In this document: piece by piece, positions 40,751 to 49,747 of the stretch
How positions within the stretch are numbered: position 1 is the first letter of the stretch
How the letters are laid out: the number at the start of each line of letters is the position of its first letter
Source of the DNA: Bacteroidota bacterium
GTDB taxonomy: Bacteria; Bacteroidota; Bacteroidia; B-17B0; Aurantibacillaceae
Direction: 5' to 3'
DNA: 49,806 bases
Assembly (NCBI GenBank): GCA_003153315.1
Contig: PLYA01000089.1
Span: 1-49,806, forward strand
Notes under the pieces: model-generated
Seen by the model: the letters and a program-made list of their open reading frames with translations, nothing else
What the model was told of the DNA's origin: nothing
Databases searched by the model: none
Made by a program: the position numbers and the translations under genes

Positions 40751-41335
40751 TCAATTAATTTTTTGCAACAGATAAACATGCTGTTGCAAATCAGGAAAGA
40801 AAGATTGAAATTCGTTTTTATAATCAGCATAATCCTTTTGCAATTCTTCAACAGCGGTTTCCATACCTGATATAAAGCTTGCCCTGCGCGACATGCCCTG
40901 CATCACCCTCTCGATACCTTCCAGTTTGGTATAAGCAAAAAGTATGTCGTATTTAATCATGTAATTATAAAACTGTTTAGAGCGTTCAGGGAAAATCGCG
41001 TAATGTTTTCCTAAGTATTCGTAAACCTGCTGCGTATATTCTCTAAGAGAAACAGCGGAATAATCCTGCCAGTTAACTGCCAGAAAATGATCATAAAATA
41101 TATCGCTGATAACCGGTGCGTATTTTTTGTAACGTGGGCGTAAGCGGTCTTTGCTCTTTAGCATATCGACATGGTTATCTGTAAATTCATCAATGGCGCG
41201 ATGTAGTTTTATTCCCTGTTGTATGCCCTGGGAATAGTTAATGGTGCTGCTTCCTTTAACAGAGTCGGCTATAAAATTACCTACCATCAATTCGCTAAGT
41301 TCGCCGGAAAGAAATAAGTGTGCTAAAAAGTTCAC
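40751..41335 (-). CDS. ACP phosphodiesterase-like protein
   Basis: A 194-residue protein of the DUF479/AcpH family (MNFLAHLFLSGELSELMVGNFIADSVKG, GIKLHRAIDEFTDNH, ISDIFYDHFLAVNW). Family members remove the 4'-phosphopantetheine arm from acyl carrier protein; the HD-like metal ligands (His, Asp) are visible in HRAIDEFTD and DIFYDHFL. It is divergent from the XerD-like gene, with a 47-bp shared gap. Confidence 0.88.
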   Translation of the reverse strand: MNFLAHLFLSGELSELMVGNFIADSVKGSSTINYSQGIQQGIKLHRAIDEFTDNHVDMLKSKDRLRPRYKKYAPVISDIFYDHFLAVNWQDYSAVSLREYTQQVYEYLGKHYAIFPERSKQFYNYMIKYDILFAYTKLEGIERVMQGMSRRASFISGMETAVEELQKDYADYKNEFQSFFPDLQQHVYLLQKIN

Positions 41336-41358
41336 CTGCTAAAGATAGAAACTAAGCG

Positions 41359-41366
41359 TAAATTTG
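41359..41366 (+). promoter_or_regulatory. -7 box of the XerD-like gene
   Basis: TAAATTTG (exact TAnnTTTG) lies 17 bp before the TTG start codon in the 47-bp divergent gap. No clear -33 element, and the upstream bases are the start of the AcpH-like gene. Confidence 0.35.
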
Positions 41367-41382
41367 TTGCAAATAAAAAGCC

Positions 41383-42294
41383 TTGAGCAAGTTTACTACT
41401 TACATACGTTCTTTTGAGATGTATTTATCTGCCGAGCGCTCTCTCAGCAAACACTCTGTAGAAGCCTATTTGCGGGATATTGGCGGACTGGCTTCGTTTA
41501 TGGAAGAACGTTTTCCAAATCTTACACCGCAAAAAACAGAGTTAAAACATTTGCAGGAATACATTAAACAAATCAATGAGTTTGGTTTAAGTGCTTCTAC
41601 ACAAGCACGCATACTATCGGGCATACGGGCATTTTATAAATTTTTATTGATAGAGAAAGAAACCAATAACGATCCCACACTTTTGCTTGACTGGCCACGA
41701 ATGGCAAGAAAACTACCCGATGTATTGAATGAAAAGGAAATAGAAGATATGCTAAATGCCATTGACCGAAGCACAGATGATGGAGAAAGAAACCGTGCCA
41801 TACTGGAAACCCTTTATGGTTGTGGTCTACGTGTCAGTGAATTGGTTAACTTAAAAATAAGCGAGATACATAAGGAAGATGAGTATTTAATTATTACCGG
41901 AAAGGGAAATAAACAAAGGCTGGTACCCATTAATGGAATGGCACTTAAACACATTGATATTTACATGAAGAATGTGCGAACGCACATTAAAATAAAAAAG
42001 GATAAGGAAGACTTTCTGTTTCTAAACAGACGGGGAAGTCCTTTATCAAGGGTGATGATATTTTACATTATAAAAGATCTGGCAGAGAAAGCAGGTATAA
42101 AAAAAACAATATCTCCGCATACTTTCAGACATAGTTTTGCTACACACTTACTAGAAAACGGTGCCGACCTGCGCGCTGTGCAAGATATGCTGGGACATGA
42201 GAGCATTACTACTACAGAAATTTATACGCATATAAGCAGAACCATGCTAAAAGATGTGATTGAGAAGCATCACCCGAGGAATAGGAAAAGCTAA
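41383..42294 (+). CDS. xerD: XerD-like tyrosine recombinase
   Basis: A 303-residue site-specific recombinase that would resolve chromosome dimers at dif. The core-binding domain (YLSAERSLSKHSVEAYLRDIGGLASFM) is followed by the catalytic domain with Arg in YGCGLRVSELVNL, HTFRHSFATHLL, LGHESITTTEIYTHIS (nucleophile Tyr) and the C-terminal KHHPRN typical of XerD. It starts at TTG (41383); the next ATG (41419) would cut into the first helix. It is a normal chromosomal Xer protein and differs from the array recombinase at 387, which has a longer N-terminus and a SPFDDL ending. Confidence 0.93.
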   Translation: MSKFTTYIRSFEMYLSAERSLSKHSVEAYLRDIGGLASFMEERFPNLTPQKTELKHLQEYIKQINEFGLSASTQARILSGIRAFYKFLLIEKETNNDPTLLLDWPRMARKLPDVLNEKEIEDMLNAIDRSTDDGERNRAILETLYGCGLRVSELVNLKISEIHKEDEYLIITGKGNKQRLVPINGMALKHIDIYMKNVRTHIKIKKDKEDFLFLNRRGSPLSRVMIFYIIKDLAEKAGIKKTISPHTFRHSFATHLLENGADLRAVQDMLGHESITTTEIYTHISRTMLKDVIEKHHPRNRKS

Positions 42295-42306
42295 GCGAAG
42301 TAGGCT

Positions 42307-42341
42307 GTTATACAAATGATTAATTATTACTTTTGTATAAC
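42307..42341. promoter_or_regulatory. Inverted repeat over a -7 box (possible operator)
   Basis: GTTATACAAA (42307-42316) and TTTGTATAAC (42332-42341) are perfect 10-bp arms separated by 15 bp. The right arm overlaps TACTTTTG (42328-42335), an exact -7 box of the downstream gene. A dimeric repressor could bind here. It is also just after the xerD-like stop codon, but no T tract follows, so a terminator is less likely. Confidence 0.45.
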
Positions 42342-42358
42342 GTCGTTAATACCTAAAC

Positions 42359-42985
42359 ATGAAACAAACTTTACTTTTCATCTTTTTTCTAAATCTGACC
42401 TTTATAGCATTTGGTCAAATAAATGCAGTTACTGAAAAAGGTGAGCAAGTAGTACTATATGATAATGGAACATGGAAATCATTGGAAACCAAGCCTGCGT
42501 GGGAAACGCGTTTAGATACACTTAAATTTAACAAATCTGCTTCATCATCTTTTTTAGTAAAATCAGACAGAGTAAAATGCGGAGTTTGGATAAATCCCAA
42601 AAAGTGGAAGTTTAGAAAAGATGAAAATGGTAGTGCTGCCAGCGAATTTAAATTTACGCTTATTAACGAAGATGCTTATGCCATGCTTATAACCGAAAAG
42701 ATAGAAATTCCTTTAAACAGGTTTAAAGAGGCTGCGCTAGGAAATGCAAAAAAAGCGGCTCCAGATGCTCATTTGGTAAAAGAAGAAATAAGAAAAATAA
42801 ACGGAATAATTATTTGCATGTTGCAAATGGAAGCAACCATAGATGGTATTAATTTTGTTTATTTAGGCTATTATTATTCTGATGCTGATGGCAGCACACA
42901 GTTTTTAAGTTATACTTCTAAAAATTTGTTTGAACAATATAAAAATGATTTGGAACAATTCCTTAATGGTTTTGTTAAACTTTAG
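42359..42985 (+). CDS. Exported hypothetical protein
   Basis: A 208-residue protein with a signal peptide (MKQTLLFIFFLNLTFIAFGQ) and then INAVTEKGEQVVLYDNGTWK, a motif common at the start of secreted Bacteroidota proteins of unknown function. No T9SS domain or lipobox, so the periplasm is likely. Stand-alone gene with its own promoter and a nearby inverted repeat. Confidence 0.8.
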   Translation: MKQTLLFIFFLNLTFIAFGQINAVTEKGEQVVLYDNGTWKSLETKPAWETRLDTLKFNKSASSSFLVKSDRVKCGVWINPKKWKFRKDENGSAASEFKFTLINEDAYAMLITEKIEIPLNRFKEAALGNAKKAAPDAHLVKEEIRKINGIIICMLQMEATIDGINFVYLGYYYSDADGSTQFLSYTSKNLFEQYKNDLEQFLNGFVKL

Positions 42986-43027
42986 AATTACTGTTTATCT
43001 TATAGGAATAACACGTTGATTTTTTAG

Positions 43028-43080
43028 GCTTTTACGTTGCAAGTTTTGCCCATTATTGCAAAGATTTTCCATTGCAATCC
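43028..43080 (+). repeat. Degenerate direct repeat, left of the aromatic operon
   Basis: The stretch from TTTTACGTTGCAAG to TTTTCCATTGCAATCC resembles 49532-49580 (TTTTACTTCAAGTTTTTGCC ... ATTTTCATTATAAATCC) over about 50 bp with small gaps. The two copies flank the whole aromatic-degradation operon in the same orientation. Confidence 0.5.
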
Positions 43081-43200
43081 ATAACTAAATCACCTGCCAT
43101 TTTTAAGCATGCTCTTTTAGCATTTAAAAAGACTTCTTCTGTAATAAGATGATTTATATCAGTTCTGATTTAAGTCATAGCTAAAGCTTTATACCCTATC

Positions 43201-43208
43201 TACATTTG
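43201..43208 (+). promoter_or_regulatory. -7 box of the aromatic operon
   Basis: TACATTTG is an exact TAnnTTTG box 24 bp before paaA. No convincing -33 TTG is seen at the usual distance, which may mean that an activator is needed. The gap 42986-43232 otherwise holds no gene. Confidence 0.45.
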
Positions 43209-43232
43209 CTATGTTTCTAAAAGCAAGCTACC

Positions 43233-44180
43233 ATGAGCACAGAAGAAAAAGAACAAAAGTTTCAGGCACAGATTAATGAAAACGGGCATATAGAACCTAA
43301 AGATTTTATGCCTGATGGGTATCGTCATAACTTAATCCGTCAGATTTCTCAACATGCACATTCAGAAGTGATAGGTATGCAACCCGAGGCCAACTGGATT
43401 ACACGTGCACCGAGTTTGCGTGCTAAACAAATTCTTTTGGCTAAAATACAAGACGAGGGTGGGCATGGTTTATACCTTTACAGTGCTGCAGAAACACTTG
43501 GTATTTCCCGTGAGGAGATGATTGAGCAACTGCATGAAGGCAAAGCAAAATACTCTAATATATTTAATTACCCTACTCTTAACTGGGCAGACATCGGTGC
43601 TATCGGTTGGTTGGTAGACGGAGCTGCTATTGTAAATCAGGTGTCGTTGCAGCGTACTTCTTTTGGGCCTTATAGCCGCGCCATGATTCGTATATGCAAG
43701 GAGGAAAGTTTCCACCAACGTCAGGGTTATGAAATTATGACTAAGATGATGCGTGGCACAAAAGACCAACAGGCAATGGCTCAGGATGCCATGAACCGAT
43801 GGTGGTGGCCTGCGCTGATGATGTTTGGTCCGCATGATACCGATTCGCCACACTCTAAAGATGCGATGAAGTGGAAAATAAAAAGAGAGACTAACGATGA
43901 GTTGCGTCAGAAATTTATTGATAAAACAATTCCTCAGGCAGAACTGATTGGCTTAACTATACCCGATGGCGATTTAAAACTGGATGCTAAAACAGGTCAC
44001 TACGCTTACGGCAAAATAAATTGGGATGAGTTTTATCGTGTGATAGCGGGCAACGGGCCTTGCAACAAGCAACGTGTAAGTCATCATGTAAAAACACACG
44101 AAGATGGAGAGTGGGTGCGCGAAGCTGCGCAAGCCTACAAGCAAAAAAGAACACACAGAGAAGAAGTACTAACCGCATAA
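43233..44180 (+). CDS. paaA: 1,2-phenylacetyl-CoA epoxidase subunit A
   Basis: A 315-residue catalytic subunit of the multicomponent oxygenase that epoxidises the ring of phenylacetyl-CoA, the second step of the phenylacetate pathway. The di-iron ligands are visible in [15 protein letters not shown] (ExxH-type) and [14 protein letters not shown]. Length matches PaaA. It is the first gene of a seven-gene run, followed by paaB after 9 bp. Confidence 0.97.
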   Translation: MSTEEKEQKFQAQINENGHIEPKDFMPDGYRHNLIRQISQHAHSEVIGMQPEANWITRAPSLRAKQILLAKIQDEGGHGLYLYSAAETLGISREEMIEQLHEGKAKYSNIFNYPTLNWADIGAIGWLVDGAAIVNQVSLQRTSFGPYSRAMIRICKEESFHQRQGYEIMTKMMRGTKDQQAMAQDAMNRWWWPALMMFGPHDTDSPHSKDAMKWKIKRETNDELRQKFIDKTIPQAELIGLTIPDGDLKLDAKTGHYAYGKINWDEFYRVIAGNGPCNKQRVSHHVKTHEDGEWVREAAQAYKQKRTHREEVLTA

Positions 44181-44189
44181 ACTATATAC

Positions 44190-44483
44190 ATGAAGAACCA
44201 GAATACACAATTAGATCTTTGGGAAGTTTTTATTCAAAGCAAAGCAGGCTTACCTTATATGCACGCAGGCAGCGTTCATGCATCTGATGCAGAAATGGCT
44301 ATGCAAAACGCACGCGATACATACACCCGCAGGGGAGAAGGTACCAGCATTTGGGTAGTGCCATCACATAGTATTAAAGCATCCAACCCAGATGAAAACG
44401 ATATGATGTTTGATCCTGCCAATGATAAAATTTATCGTCACCCGACCTTTTACGTAATGCCCGAAGGTGCTAAAAACATTTAA
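44190..44483 (+). CDS. paaB: 1,2-phenylacetyl-CoA epoxidase subunit B
   Basis: A 97-residue small subunit of the epoxidase. Typical PaaB motifs: WEVFIQSKAGLPYMHAGSVHASDAEMAMQNARDTYTRRGEG and SIWVVPSHSI. Its role within the complex is thought to be structural or regulatory. Between paaA and paaC, gaps of 9 and 12 bp. Confidence 0.96.
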   Translation: MKNQNTQLDLWEVFIQSKAGLPYMHAGSVHASDAEMAMQNARDTYTRRGEGTSIWVVPSHSIKASNPDENDMMFDPANDKIYRHPTFYVMPEGAKNI

Positions 44484-44495
44484 TACAGATTAACC

Positions 44496-45254
44496 ATGAC
44501 AAAGAAAGAAGCACTTTACAACTATTGTTTACGCATGGCAGATGATGCCTTAATAGTGGGGCATCGTTTATCTGAATGGTGCAGCAACGGACCTATCTTG
44601 GAAGAAGACTTAGCATTAACCAACCTATCACTAGATATGATTGGGCGTGCACAAGCCATACTTACTTATGCTGCAGAGTTAAAGGGGGGCAATATCACCG
44701 CAGATGATTTAGCTTATCGCCGTTCGGAAAGAGAGTACTACAATCATTTGTTGGCTGAGCAAGACAATGGAGATTTTGCATATACTATTGCCCGCCAGCT
44801 TTTTATTTCTGTTTTTGAATTGTACTTCTATGATGCGTTACAACAAAGCAGAGATACTACCTTAGCCGCTATTGGTGCCAAGACGTTGAAAGAAGTTAAA
44901 TATCATGTGCGTCATGCCAGCGATTGGGCAATACGTTTGGGTGATGGAACCGAAGAAAGCCATAAACGTATGCAGCAGGCTGTAAATGATTTATGGATGT
45001 ACACCGGAGAATTATTTGAAATGGATAACACCGAAGATTTGCTTCTGCATGAAGGGTTGGCGGTTGATTTGGCCCCCGTAAAATCATCGTGGCAAAAACA
45101 CATTAAAGAAGTATTAAGCGAGGCTACCATCAACACACCAGAAAATGGTTATATGCAAACAGGTGGTTTAAAAGGTATTCATACCGAGCAATTAGGGCAT
45201 GTCTTATCTGAAATGCAATACTTACAGCGCGCATATCCAGATGCGAAATGGTAA
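44496..45254 (+). CDS. paaC: 1,2-phenylacetyl-CoA epoxidase subunit C
   Basis: A 252-residue subunit that forms a complex with PaaA. Motifs of the family: ALYNYCLRMADDALIVGHRLSEWCSNGPILEEDLALTNLSLD and EVKYHVRHASDWAIRLGDGTEESHKRMQ. PaaC has the ferritin-like fold but does not carry the catalytic metal site. PaaD and the reductase PaaE, normally next in line, are absent here. Confidence 0.96.
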   Translation: MTKKEALYNYCLRMADDALIVGHRLSEWCSNGPILEEDLALTNLSLDMIGRAQAILTYAAELKGGNITADDLAYRRSEREYYNHLLAEQDNGDFAYTIARQLFISVFELYFYDALQQSRDTTLAAIGAKTLKEVKYHVRHASDWAIRLGDGTEESHKRMQQAVNDLWMYTGELFEMDNTEDLLLHEGLAVDLAPVKSSWQKHIKEVLSEATINTPENGYMQTGGLKGIHTEQLGHVLSEMQYLQRAYPDAKW

Positions 45255-45281
45255 AATTATAAACTAGCTAAAAAAATTCTC

Positions 45282-46451
45282 ATGCCAATCTATCAGCAAC
45301 AAGGTGTAATACCTAATAAGCGTCATACAGTCTTTCGTCAGAAAAACGGAATGCTATATAATGAGGAACTTTTTGGAACCGAAGGTTTTGCAAGTACTTC
45401 ATCTTTGGTCTATCATGTTCATCCGCCAACAATGGTGCATAAAATGGGTAAGCCCTTTTCGGTAAAACCCGAAATTGCCATTGAAGATAATATGAAGGCT
45501 ATGAGCTTTCTGGGCTTTGAAGTTGAGCCGGAGAAAGATTATTTAAACAGTCGGAAAACACTTTTTATTAACGATGATTTAGCGGTTGGTATTGCAGCTC
45601 CTTCTCAAAGCATGAAAGAATATTTTTTTAAGAATGCTGATGCTGATGAATTACTATTTGTACACAAAGGCTCGGGTGTATTAAAAACTATGTATGGCTC
45701 TGTAAAGTTTGGCTATGGCGATTATCTGGTTATTCCTCGTGGAACGGTTTATCAGTTAAGTTTTACTGACCAAGAGAATCGTATTTTATTTATTGAATCG
45801 CACAGTCCTGTGCATACCCCAAAACGTTACCGTAATGAGTTTGGTCAATTATTAGAGCATTCTCCTTTCTGCGAGCGTGATTTCAGGTTTCCACAAAATT
45901 TAGAAACACATGAAGAAACCGGAGAATTTAATATCCTCATTAAAAAACGCGGGTTGATTTATCCCTATGTATATGAAACGCATCCCTTTGATGTGGTAGG
46001 ATGGGATGGGTATAACTATCCGTATGCCTTCAGCATCTTTAATTTTGAACCTATAACAGGGCGTGTGCATATGCCACCCACTATTCACCAAAACTTTGAA
46101 GGAAGGAATTTTGTTATCTGTTCTTTTGTTCCTCGTTTATATGATTACCATCCTAATGCTATACCTGCCCCTTATCATCACAGTAATATAGATTCTGATG
46201 AGATTTTATATTATGTGGATGGAGATTTTATGAGCCGCAATAATATTGTGCCCGGTCAGTTTACGTTACATCCCGGTGGTGTACCTCATGGTCCTCATCC
46301 GGGTGCTATTGAACGCAGCATAGGTAAAAAAGAAACCAATGAACTGGCAGTTATGATAGACCCCTTTAATCCGGTAAAAATAACCAAAGATGCTTTGGAT
46401 ATGGAAATCGGAGATTATTATAAATCTTGGAAAAGCGAATCACTTGTTTAA
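45282..46451 (+). CDS. hmgA: Homogentisate 1,2-dioxygenase
   Basis: A 389-residue cupin dioxygenase that opens the ring of homogentisate to maleylacetoacetate in tyrosine breakdown. Iron-binding region: PAPYHHSNIDSDEILYYVDGDFMSR and TLHPGGVPHGPHPGAIE, with the His and Glu ligands in place. It sits 27 bp after paaC and 33 bp before hppD, so two different aromatic pathways share one transcript here. It is somewhat shorter than the human enzyme, as I would expect for a bacterial one. Confidence 0.95.
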   Translation: MPIYQQQGVIPNKRHTVFRQKNGMLYNEELFGTEGFASTSSLVYHVHPPTMVHKMGKPFSVKPEIAIEDNMKAMSFLGFEVEPEKDYLNSRKTLFINDDLAVGIAAPSQSMKEYFFKNADADELLFVHKGSGVLKTMYGSVKFGYGDYLVIPRGTVYQLSFTDQENRILFIESHSPVHTPKRYRNEFGQLLEHSPFCERDFRFPQNLETHEETGEFNILIKKRGLIYPYVYETHPFDVVGWDGYNYPYAFSIFNFEPITGRVHMPPTIHQNFEGRNFVICSFVPRLYDYHPNAIPAPYHHSNIDSDEILYYVDGDFMSRNNIVPGQFTLHPGGVPHGPHPGAIERSIGKKETNELAVMIDPFNPVKITKDALDMEIGDYYKSWKSESLV

Positions 46452-46484
46452 TAAAACATAAATAATTTTTTAAATAAATATACC

Positions 46485-47636
46485 ATGAAAGACTTAACAG
46501 CAGTAAAAGATTTTAGCTACAGTGGTGAGAAAATATTTAGCGAAGCAAAAGATTTCTTACCCATCAATGGAACAGATTATGTAGAGCTTTATGTAGGGAA
46601 TGCCAAACAATCGGCACATTACTATAAAACAGCTTTTGGCTTTCAGTCATTAGCGTATGCGGGCTTAGAAACTGGTGTGCGCGATAAAACATCTTATGTA
46701 TTGGTGCAGGATAAAATACGCTTGGTATTAACTACTTCTTTCGATCCTGAGAGCGAAATCTCTAACCACGTGCGTAAGCATGGTGATGGAGTAAAGTTTA
46801 TTTCCTTATGGGTTGATGATGCACGCAAGGCTTATGAAGAAACTATTAAGCGTGGTGCAAAATCGTATTTAGAACCAACGGTTGTAAAAGATGAGCATGG
46901 CGAGATTGTAAAAGCAGGGATTCATACCTACGGAGAAACTATCCATTTATTTATTGAACGTAAAAACTACAAGGGGGTTTTTATGCCCGGGTATGTTAAA
47001 TGGGAATCGGAATATAACCCATCTGATTTAGGCTTTAAATATGTAGACCATATGGTAGGTAATGTAGAATTAGGCAGCATGAACAAATGGGCTAAGTTCT
47101 ATGAAGAGGTAATGGGTTTTGCTAATCTGGTAACCTTTGATGATAAAGATATCTCTACTGAATATACCGCACTGATGAGCAAAGTAATGACCAATGGAAA
47201 TGGCAGGATTAAATTCCCTATTAACGAACCCGCTAAAGGGCTTAAAAAATCTCAGGTAGAAGAATACCTTGATTTTTACAGAGGCCCCGGTTGTCAACAC
47301 ATTGCCATTGCTACCAATGATATTGTTCATTCTGTGACCGAAATGCGTAAGAGAGGAGTAGAGTTTCTACATGTTCCCGGCGCGTATTATGATACTGTTG
47401 CCAATCGTGTAGGTATTATAGAGGAAGATTTAAAAACACTAAAGCAATTAGGTATTATGGTAGACAGAGATGATGAAGGATACCTGTTGCAAATATTTAC
47501 TAAACCGGTAGAAGACAGACCAACTCTTTTCTTTGAGATTATACAACGTAAAGGAGCTATGTCTTTTGGTAAAGGAAACTTTCAGGCTCTGTTTGAAAGT
47601 ATTGAAGAAGAACAAAGGAAGCGAGGAACGCTATAA
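46485..47636 (+). CDS. hppD: 4-hydroxyphenylpyruvate dioxygenase
   Basis: A 383-residue non-haem iron dioxygenase that makes homogentisate from 4-hydroxyphenylpyruvate. Two VOC (glyoxalase-like) domains: N-terminal (about 25-165: YVELYVGNAKQSAHYYKTAFGFQ) and C-terminal (about 185-370). The metal ligands are His in YVDHMVGNV, His in GCQHIAIATND and Glu in TLFFEIIQRKG. Length is normal. Its stop codon overlaps the next start codon (TAATG). Confidence 0.96.
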   Translation: MKDLTAVKDFSYSGEKIFSEAKDFLPINGTDYVELYVGNAKQSAHYYKTAFGFQSLAYAGLETGVRDKTSYVLVQDKIRLVLTTSFDPESEISNHVRKHGDGVKFISLWVDDARKAYEETIKRGAKSYLEPTVVKDEHGEIVKAGIHTYGETIHLFIERKNYKGVFMPGYVKWESEYNPSDLGFKYVDHMVGNVELGSMNKWAKFYEEVMGFANLVTFDDKDISTEYTALMSKVMTNGNGRIKFPINEPAKGLKKSQVEEYLDFYRGPGCQHIAIATNDIVHSVTEMRKRGVEFLHVPGAYYDTVANRVGIIEEDLKTLKQLGIMVDRDDEGYLLQIFTKPVEDRPTLFFEIIQRKGAMSFGKGNFQALFESIEEEQRKRGTL

Positions 47637-48100
47637 TGGAAACAGAGAAGATTAGAGTTACTAAAAAGTTTACGTTTAATATGGCGCATGCACTATATGG
47701 GCACGATGGTCCCTGTGCTAATATACACGGGCATACCTATCACTTAGCTGTTACTATAGCAGGTTCTCCTTTGCAGGAAACAAACCATCCTAAAAATGGA
47801 ATGGTAATTGATTTTGGAGATTTAAAAAGCATTGTACAAAGAGAAGTAGTCGAACGTTTTGATCATGCACTAGTTTTAAACGGAAACTCCCCGCACAGCA
47901 AAGTAGAAGTATTACATCAACAATTCAACAAAATAATACTTCTTCCATTTCAGCCTTCTTGCGAGAATATGCTTGTTGAAATAAAGAACAGCCTCTTACA
48001 TTTCTTTGATATAAAACACCAGTTAATCTCTTTACGATTAGATGAAACACCCACTTCTTATGCAGAGTGGCATTTGAGTGATAATTTAAAAGCACTTTAA
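47636..48100 (+). CDS. 6-pyruvoyl/6-carboxy-tetrahydropterin synthase family
   Basis: A 154-residue enzyme of the PTPS/QueD family. Zinc ligands and active site: the first His in NMAHAL, then CANIHGHTYHL, FDHALVLN, and the Glu of RLDETPTSYAEW. QueD makes the queuosine precursor, while PTPS makes the precursor of tetrahydrobiopterin. The one-base overlap with hppD and the aromatic operon suggest that it could supply the pterin cofactor of phenylalanine hydroxylase, but a QueD role cannot be excluded from sequence. Confidence 0.88.
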   Translation: METEKIRVTKKFTFNMAHALYGHDGPCANIHGHTYHLAVTIAGSPLQETNHPKNGMVIDFGDLKSIVQREVVERFDHALVLNGNSPHSKVEVLHQQFNKIILLPFQPSCENMLVEIKNSLLHFFDIKHQLISLRLDETPTSYAEWHLSDNLKAL

Positions 48101-48110
48101 ACTATAAACC

Positions 48111-49493
48111 ATGTTTATACAACAACTTTATACAAACTGCCTGGCTCAGGCAGCTTATTATGTAGAGTCTGAAGGAGAGTCACTTATCATAGACCCATTA
48201 AGAGAGCCCTATCCCTATCTTGAACTTGCCAAACAAAGAGGCGCCAAAATAAAGTTTGTGTTCGAAACGCATTTTCATGCTGATTTTGTTTCGGGTCATG
48301 TGGAGCTTGCCAGAAAAACGGGGGCCATTATTGTGTATGGTCCTGATGCCGACCCCAATTATGAAGCTTTGGTGGCTTATGATGGAGAGAAGTTTAAGTT
48401 AGGCAATATCAGTATAGAAGTATTACATACACCCGGTCATACGGTAGAATCTTCCTGCTTTTTGTTGTATGATGAACACCATAAGGCAAACGCCCTATTT
48501 ACCGGAGATACATTGTTTGTGGGCGATGTAGGTCGTCCTGATTTACTGAGCGGTAATTTGAATAAAGAACAGTTGGCGGCTATGTTATATGATTCTTTAA
48601 ACACAAAAATAAAAACCCTGCCCGATGAAGTAATTGTTTATCCCGGGCATGGTGCAGGTTCGGCCTGCGGAAAGAATATAGGTAAAGAGGCTACTTCTAC
48701 TATTGGGCAGCAAAAAAAGTTTAATTATGCTCTGCAACCTATGAGCAAAGATGCTTTTATAAAAGCTGTTACCAGTGATTTGCCAACCCCGCCACCCTAC
48801 TTTTTTAAAGATGCCAAAATAAATATAGAAGGTTACGATAGTTATACCACAACTATACTACATGCCAACAAGGCCTTAACAATAAAAGAATTTCAACAAC
48901 AAATAGCAGAAGGCGCCATTGTTTTAGATACCCGCACAGCTGCTCAATTTGGCAGGGGCTTTATTCCCGATTCTGTTAATATTGGTTTAGATGGTGGCTT
49001 TGCTGTTTGGGTGGGAGTTTTACTTAAATTTGGTGTAACCATTGTTTTGGTTGCTGAAGAAGGCAAAGAACAGGAAAGCATCACCCGCTTGGCAAGAATA
49101 GGTTACGATGCCGTAAAAGGTTATTTGCAGGGAGGTATAGAAACCTGGAAACAAGCCAAATTACCTGTAGAAAAAATTGATCAGTTAGAAAGCCCCGAAC
49201 TGGAAGATTATATCAAAACAGGAGAATACACCCTTATAGATGTAAGAAACAAAATAGAAATAAACCTGAATGGTAAATTAAAAAACTCCCTCTCCATCCC
49301 CCTAAATGAATTGCAGGAAAAAGTAGCCGATTTAGATAAGCATGAGTATTACATAGTATATTGTGCAGGTGGTTACCGCTCTATGATAGCAGCTTCTATA
49401 CTTAAACAGGCAGGCATATCCCATGTATTTAGCATTAGCGGAGGTCTTAGTAAAATAAAACAGGATGCTCCTGTATTGGTGGAAGAAGTTTAA
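48111..49493 (+). CDS. MBL-fold hydrolase with two rhodanese domains
   Basis: A 460-residue protein. The N-terminal metallo-beta-lactamase domain (about 1-240) has ETHFHADFVSGHVELA (HxHxD), LHTPGHT and VYPGHGAGSACGKN, as in persulfide dioxygenase-like enzymes. Two rhodanese domains follow: the first (about 260-355) lacks a cysteine at the active-site loop (LVAEEGKEQ), the second (about 365-455) has CAGGYRS. Probably acts on persulfide or glutathione-bound sulfur. It is last in the aromatic operon, 10 bp after the pterin gene; the functional link is unclear. Confidence 0.92.
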   Translation: MFIQQLYTNCLAQAAYYVESEGESLIIDPLREPYPYLELAKQRGAKIKFVFETHFHADFVSGHVELARKTGAIIVYGPDADPNYEALVAYDGEKFKLGNISIEVLHTPGHTVESSCFLLYDEHHKANALFTGDTLFVGDVGRPDLLSGNLNKEQLAAMLYDSLNTKIKTLPDEVIVYPGHGAGSACGKNIGKEATSTIGQQKKFNYALQPMSKDAFIKAVTSDLPTPPPYFFKDAKINIEGYDSYTTTILHANKALTIKEFQQQIAEGAIVLDTRTAAQFGRGFIPDSVNIGLDGGFAVWVGVLLKFGVTIVLVAEEGKEQESITRLARIGYDAVKGYLQGGIETWKQAKLPVEKIDQLESPELEDYIKTGEYTLIDVRNKIEINLNGKLKNSLSIPLNELQEKVADLDKHEYYIVYCAGGYRSMIAASILKQAGISHVFSISGGLSKIKQDAPVLVEEV

Positions 49494-49531
49494 TTTTGGT
49501 GATGTTGCAGTAGATTTTAGTGTTGATAGAC

Positions 49532-49580
49532 TTTTTACTTCAAGTTTTTGCCATTATACAAAGGATTTTCATTATAAATC
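49532..49580 (+). repeat. Degenerate direct repeat, right of the aromatic operon
   Basis: TTTTACTTCAAGTTTTTGCC, then ATTATACAAAGGATTTTC; see 43028-43080 for its partner. It starts about 40 bp after the operon's last stop codon. Confidence 0.5.
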
Positions 49581-49701
49581 CCTTAGCGTCAAAGAAACAA
49601 AATCTTCTCATTTTATTTACAATGTCCTCTAATAAAACTATCCTATATAGGAATGTAAATAAATAAATTTAGATTGGCTATGACGGGCTAATTTATAAGC
49701 C

Positions 49702-49740
49702 AAAAAACCACAAACACTTGTTATTTAAGTGCTTGTGGTT
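49702..49740 (-). terminator. Rho-independent terminator of the tRNA-Ser
   Basis: On the minus strand AACCACAAGCACTT, loop, AAGTGTTTGTGGTT, then TTTTTT. The stem is long with one bulged base. The T run is on the minus-strand side, so it terminates the tRNA; the hairpin may also slow transcription from the operon on the other strand. Confidence 0.85.
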
Positions 49741-49747
49741 ATAAGAG

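Noticed and set aside
42307..42341. A dif site next to xerD
   Set aside because: The arms are 10 bp with a 15-bp gap; dif has 11-bp arms and a 6-8 bp centre, and the sequence does not resemble known dif sites.
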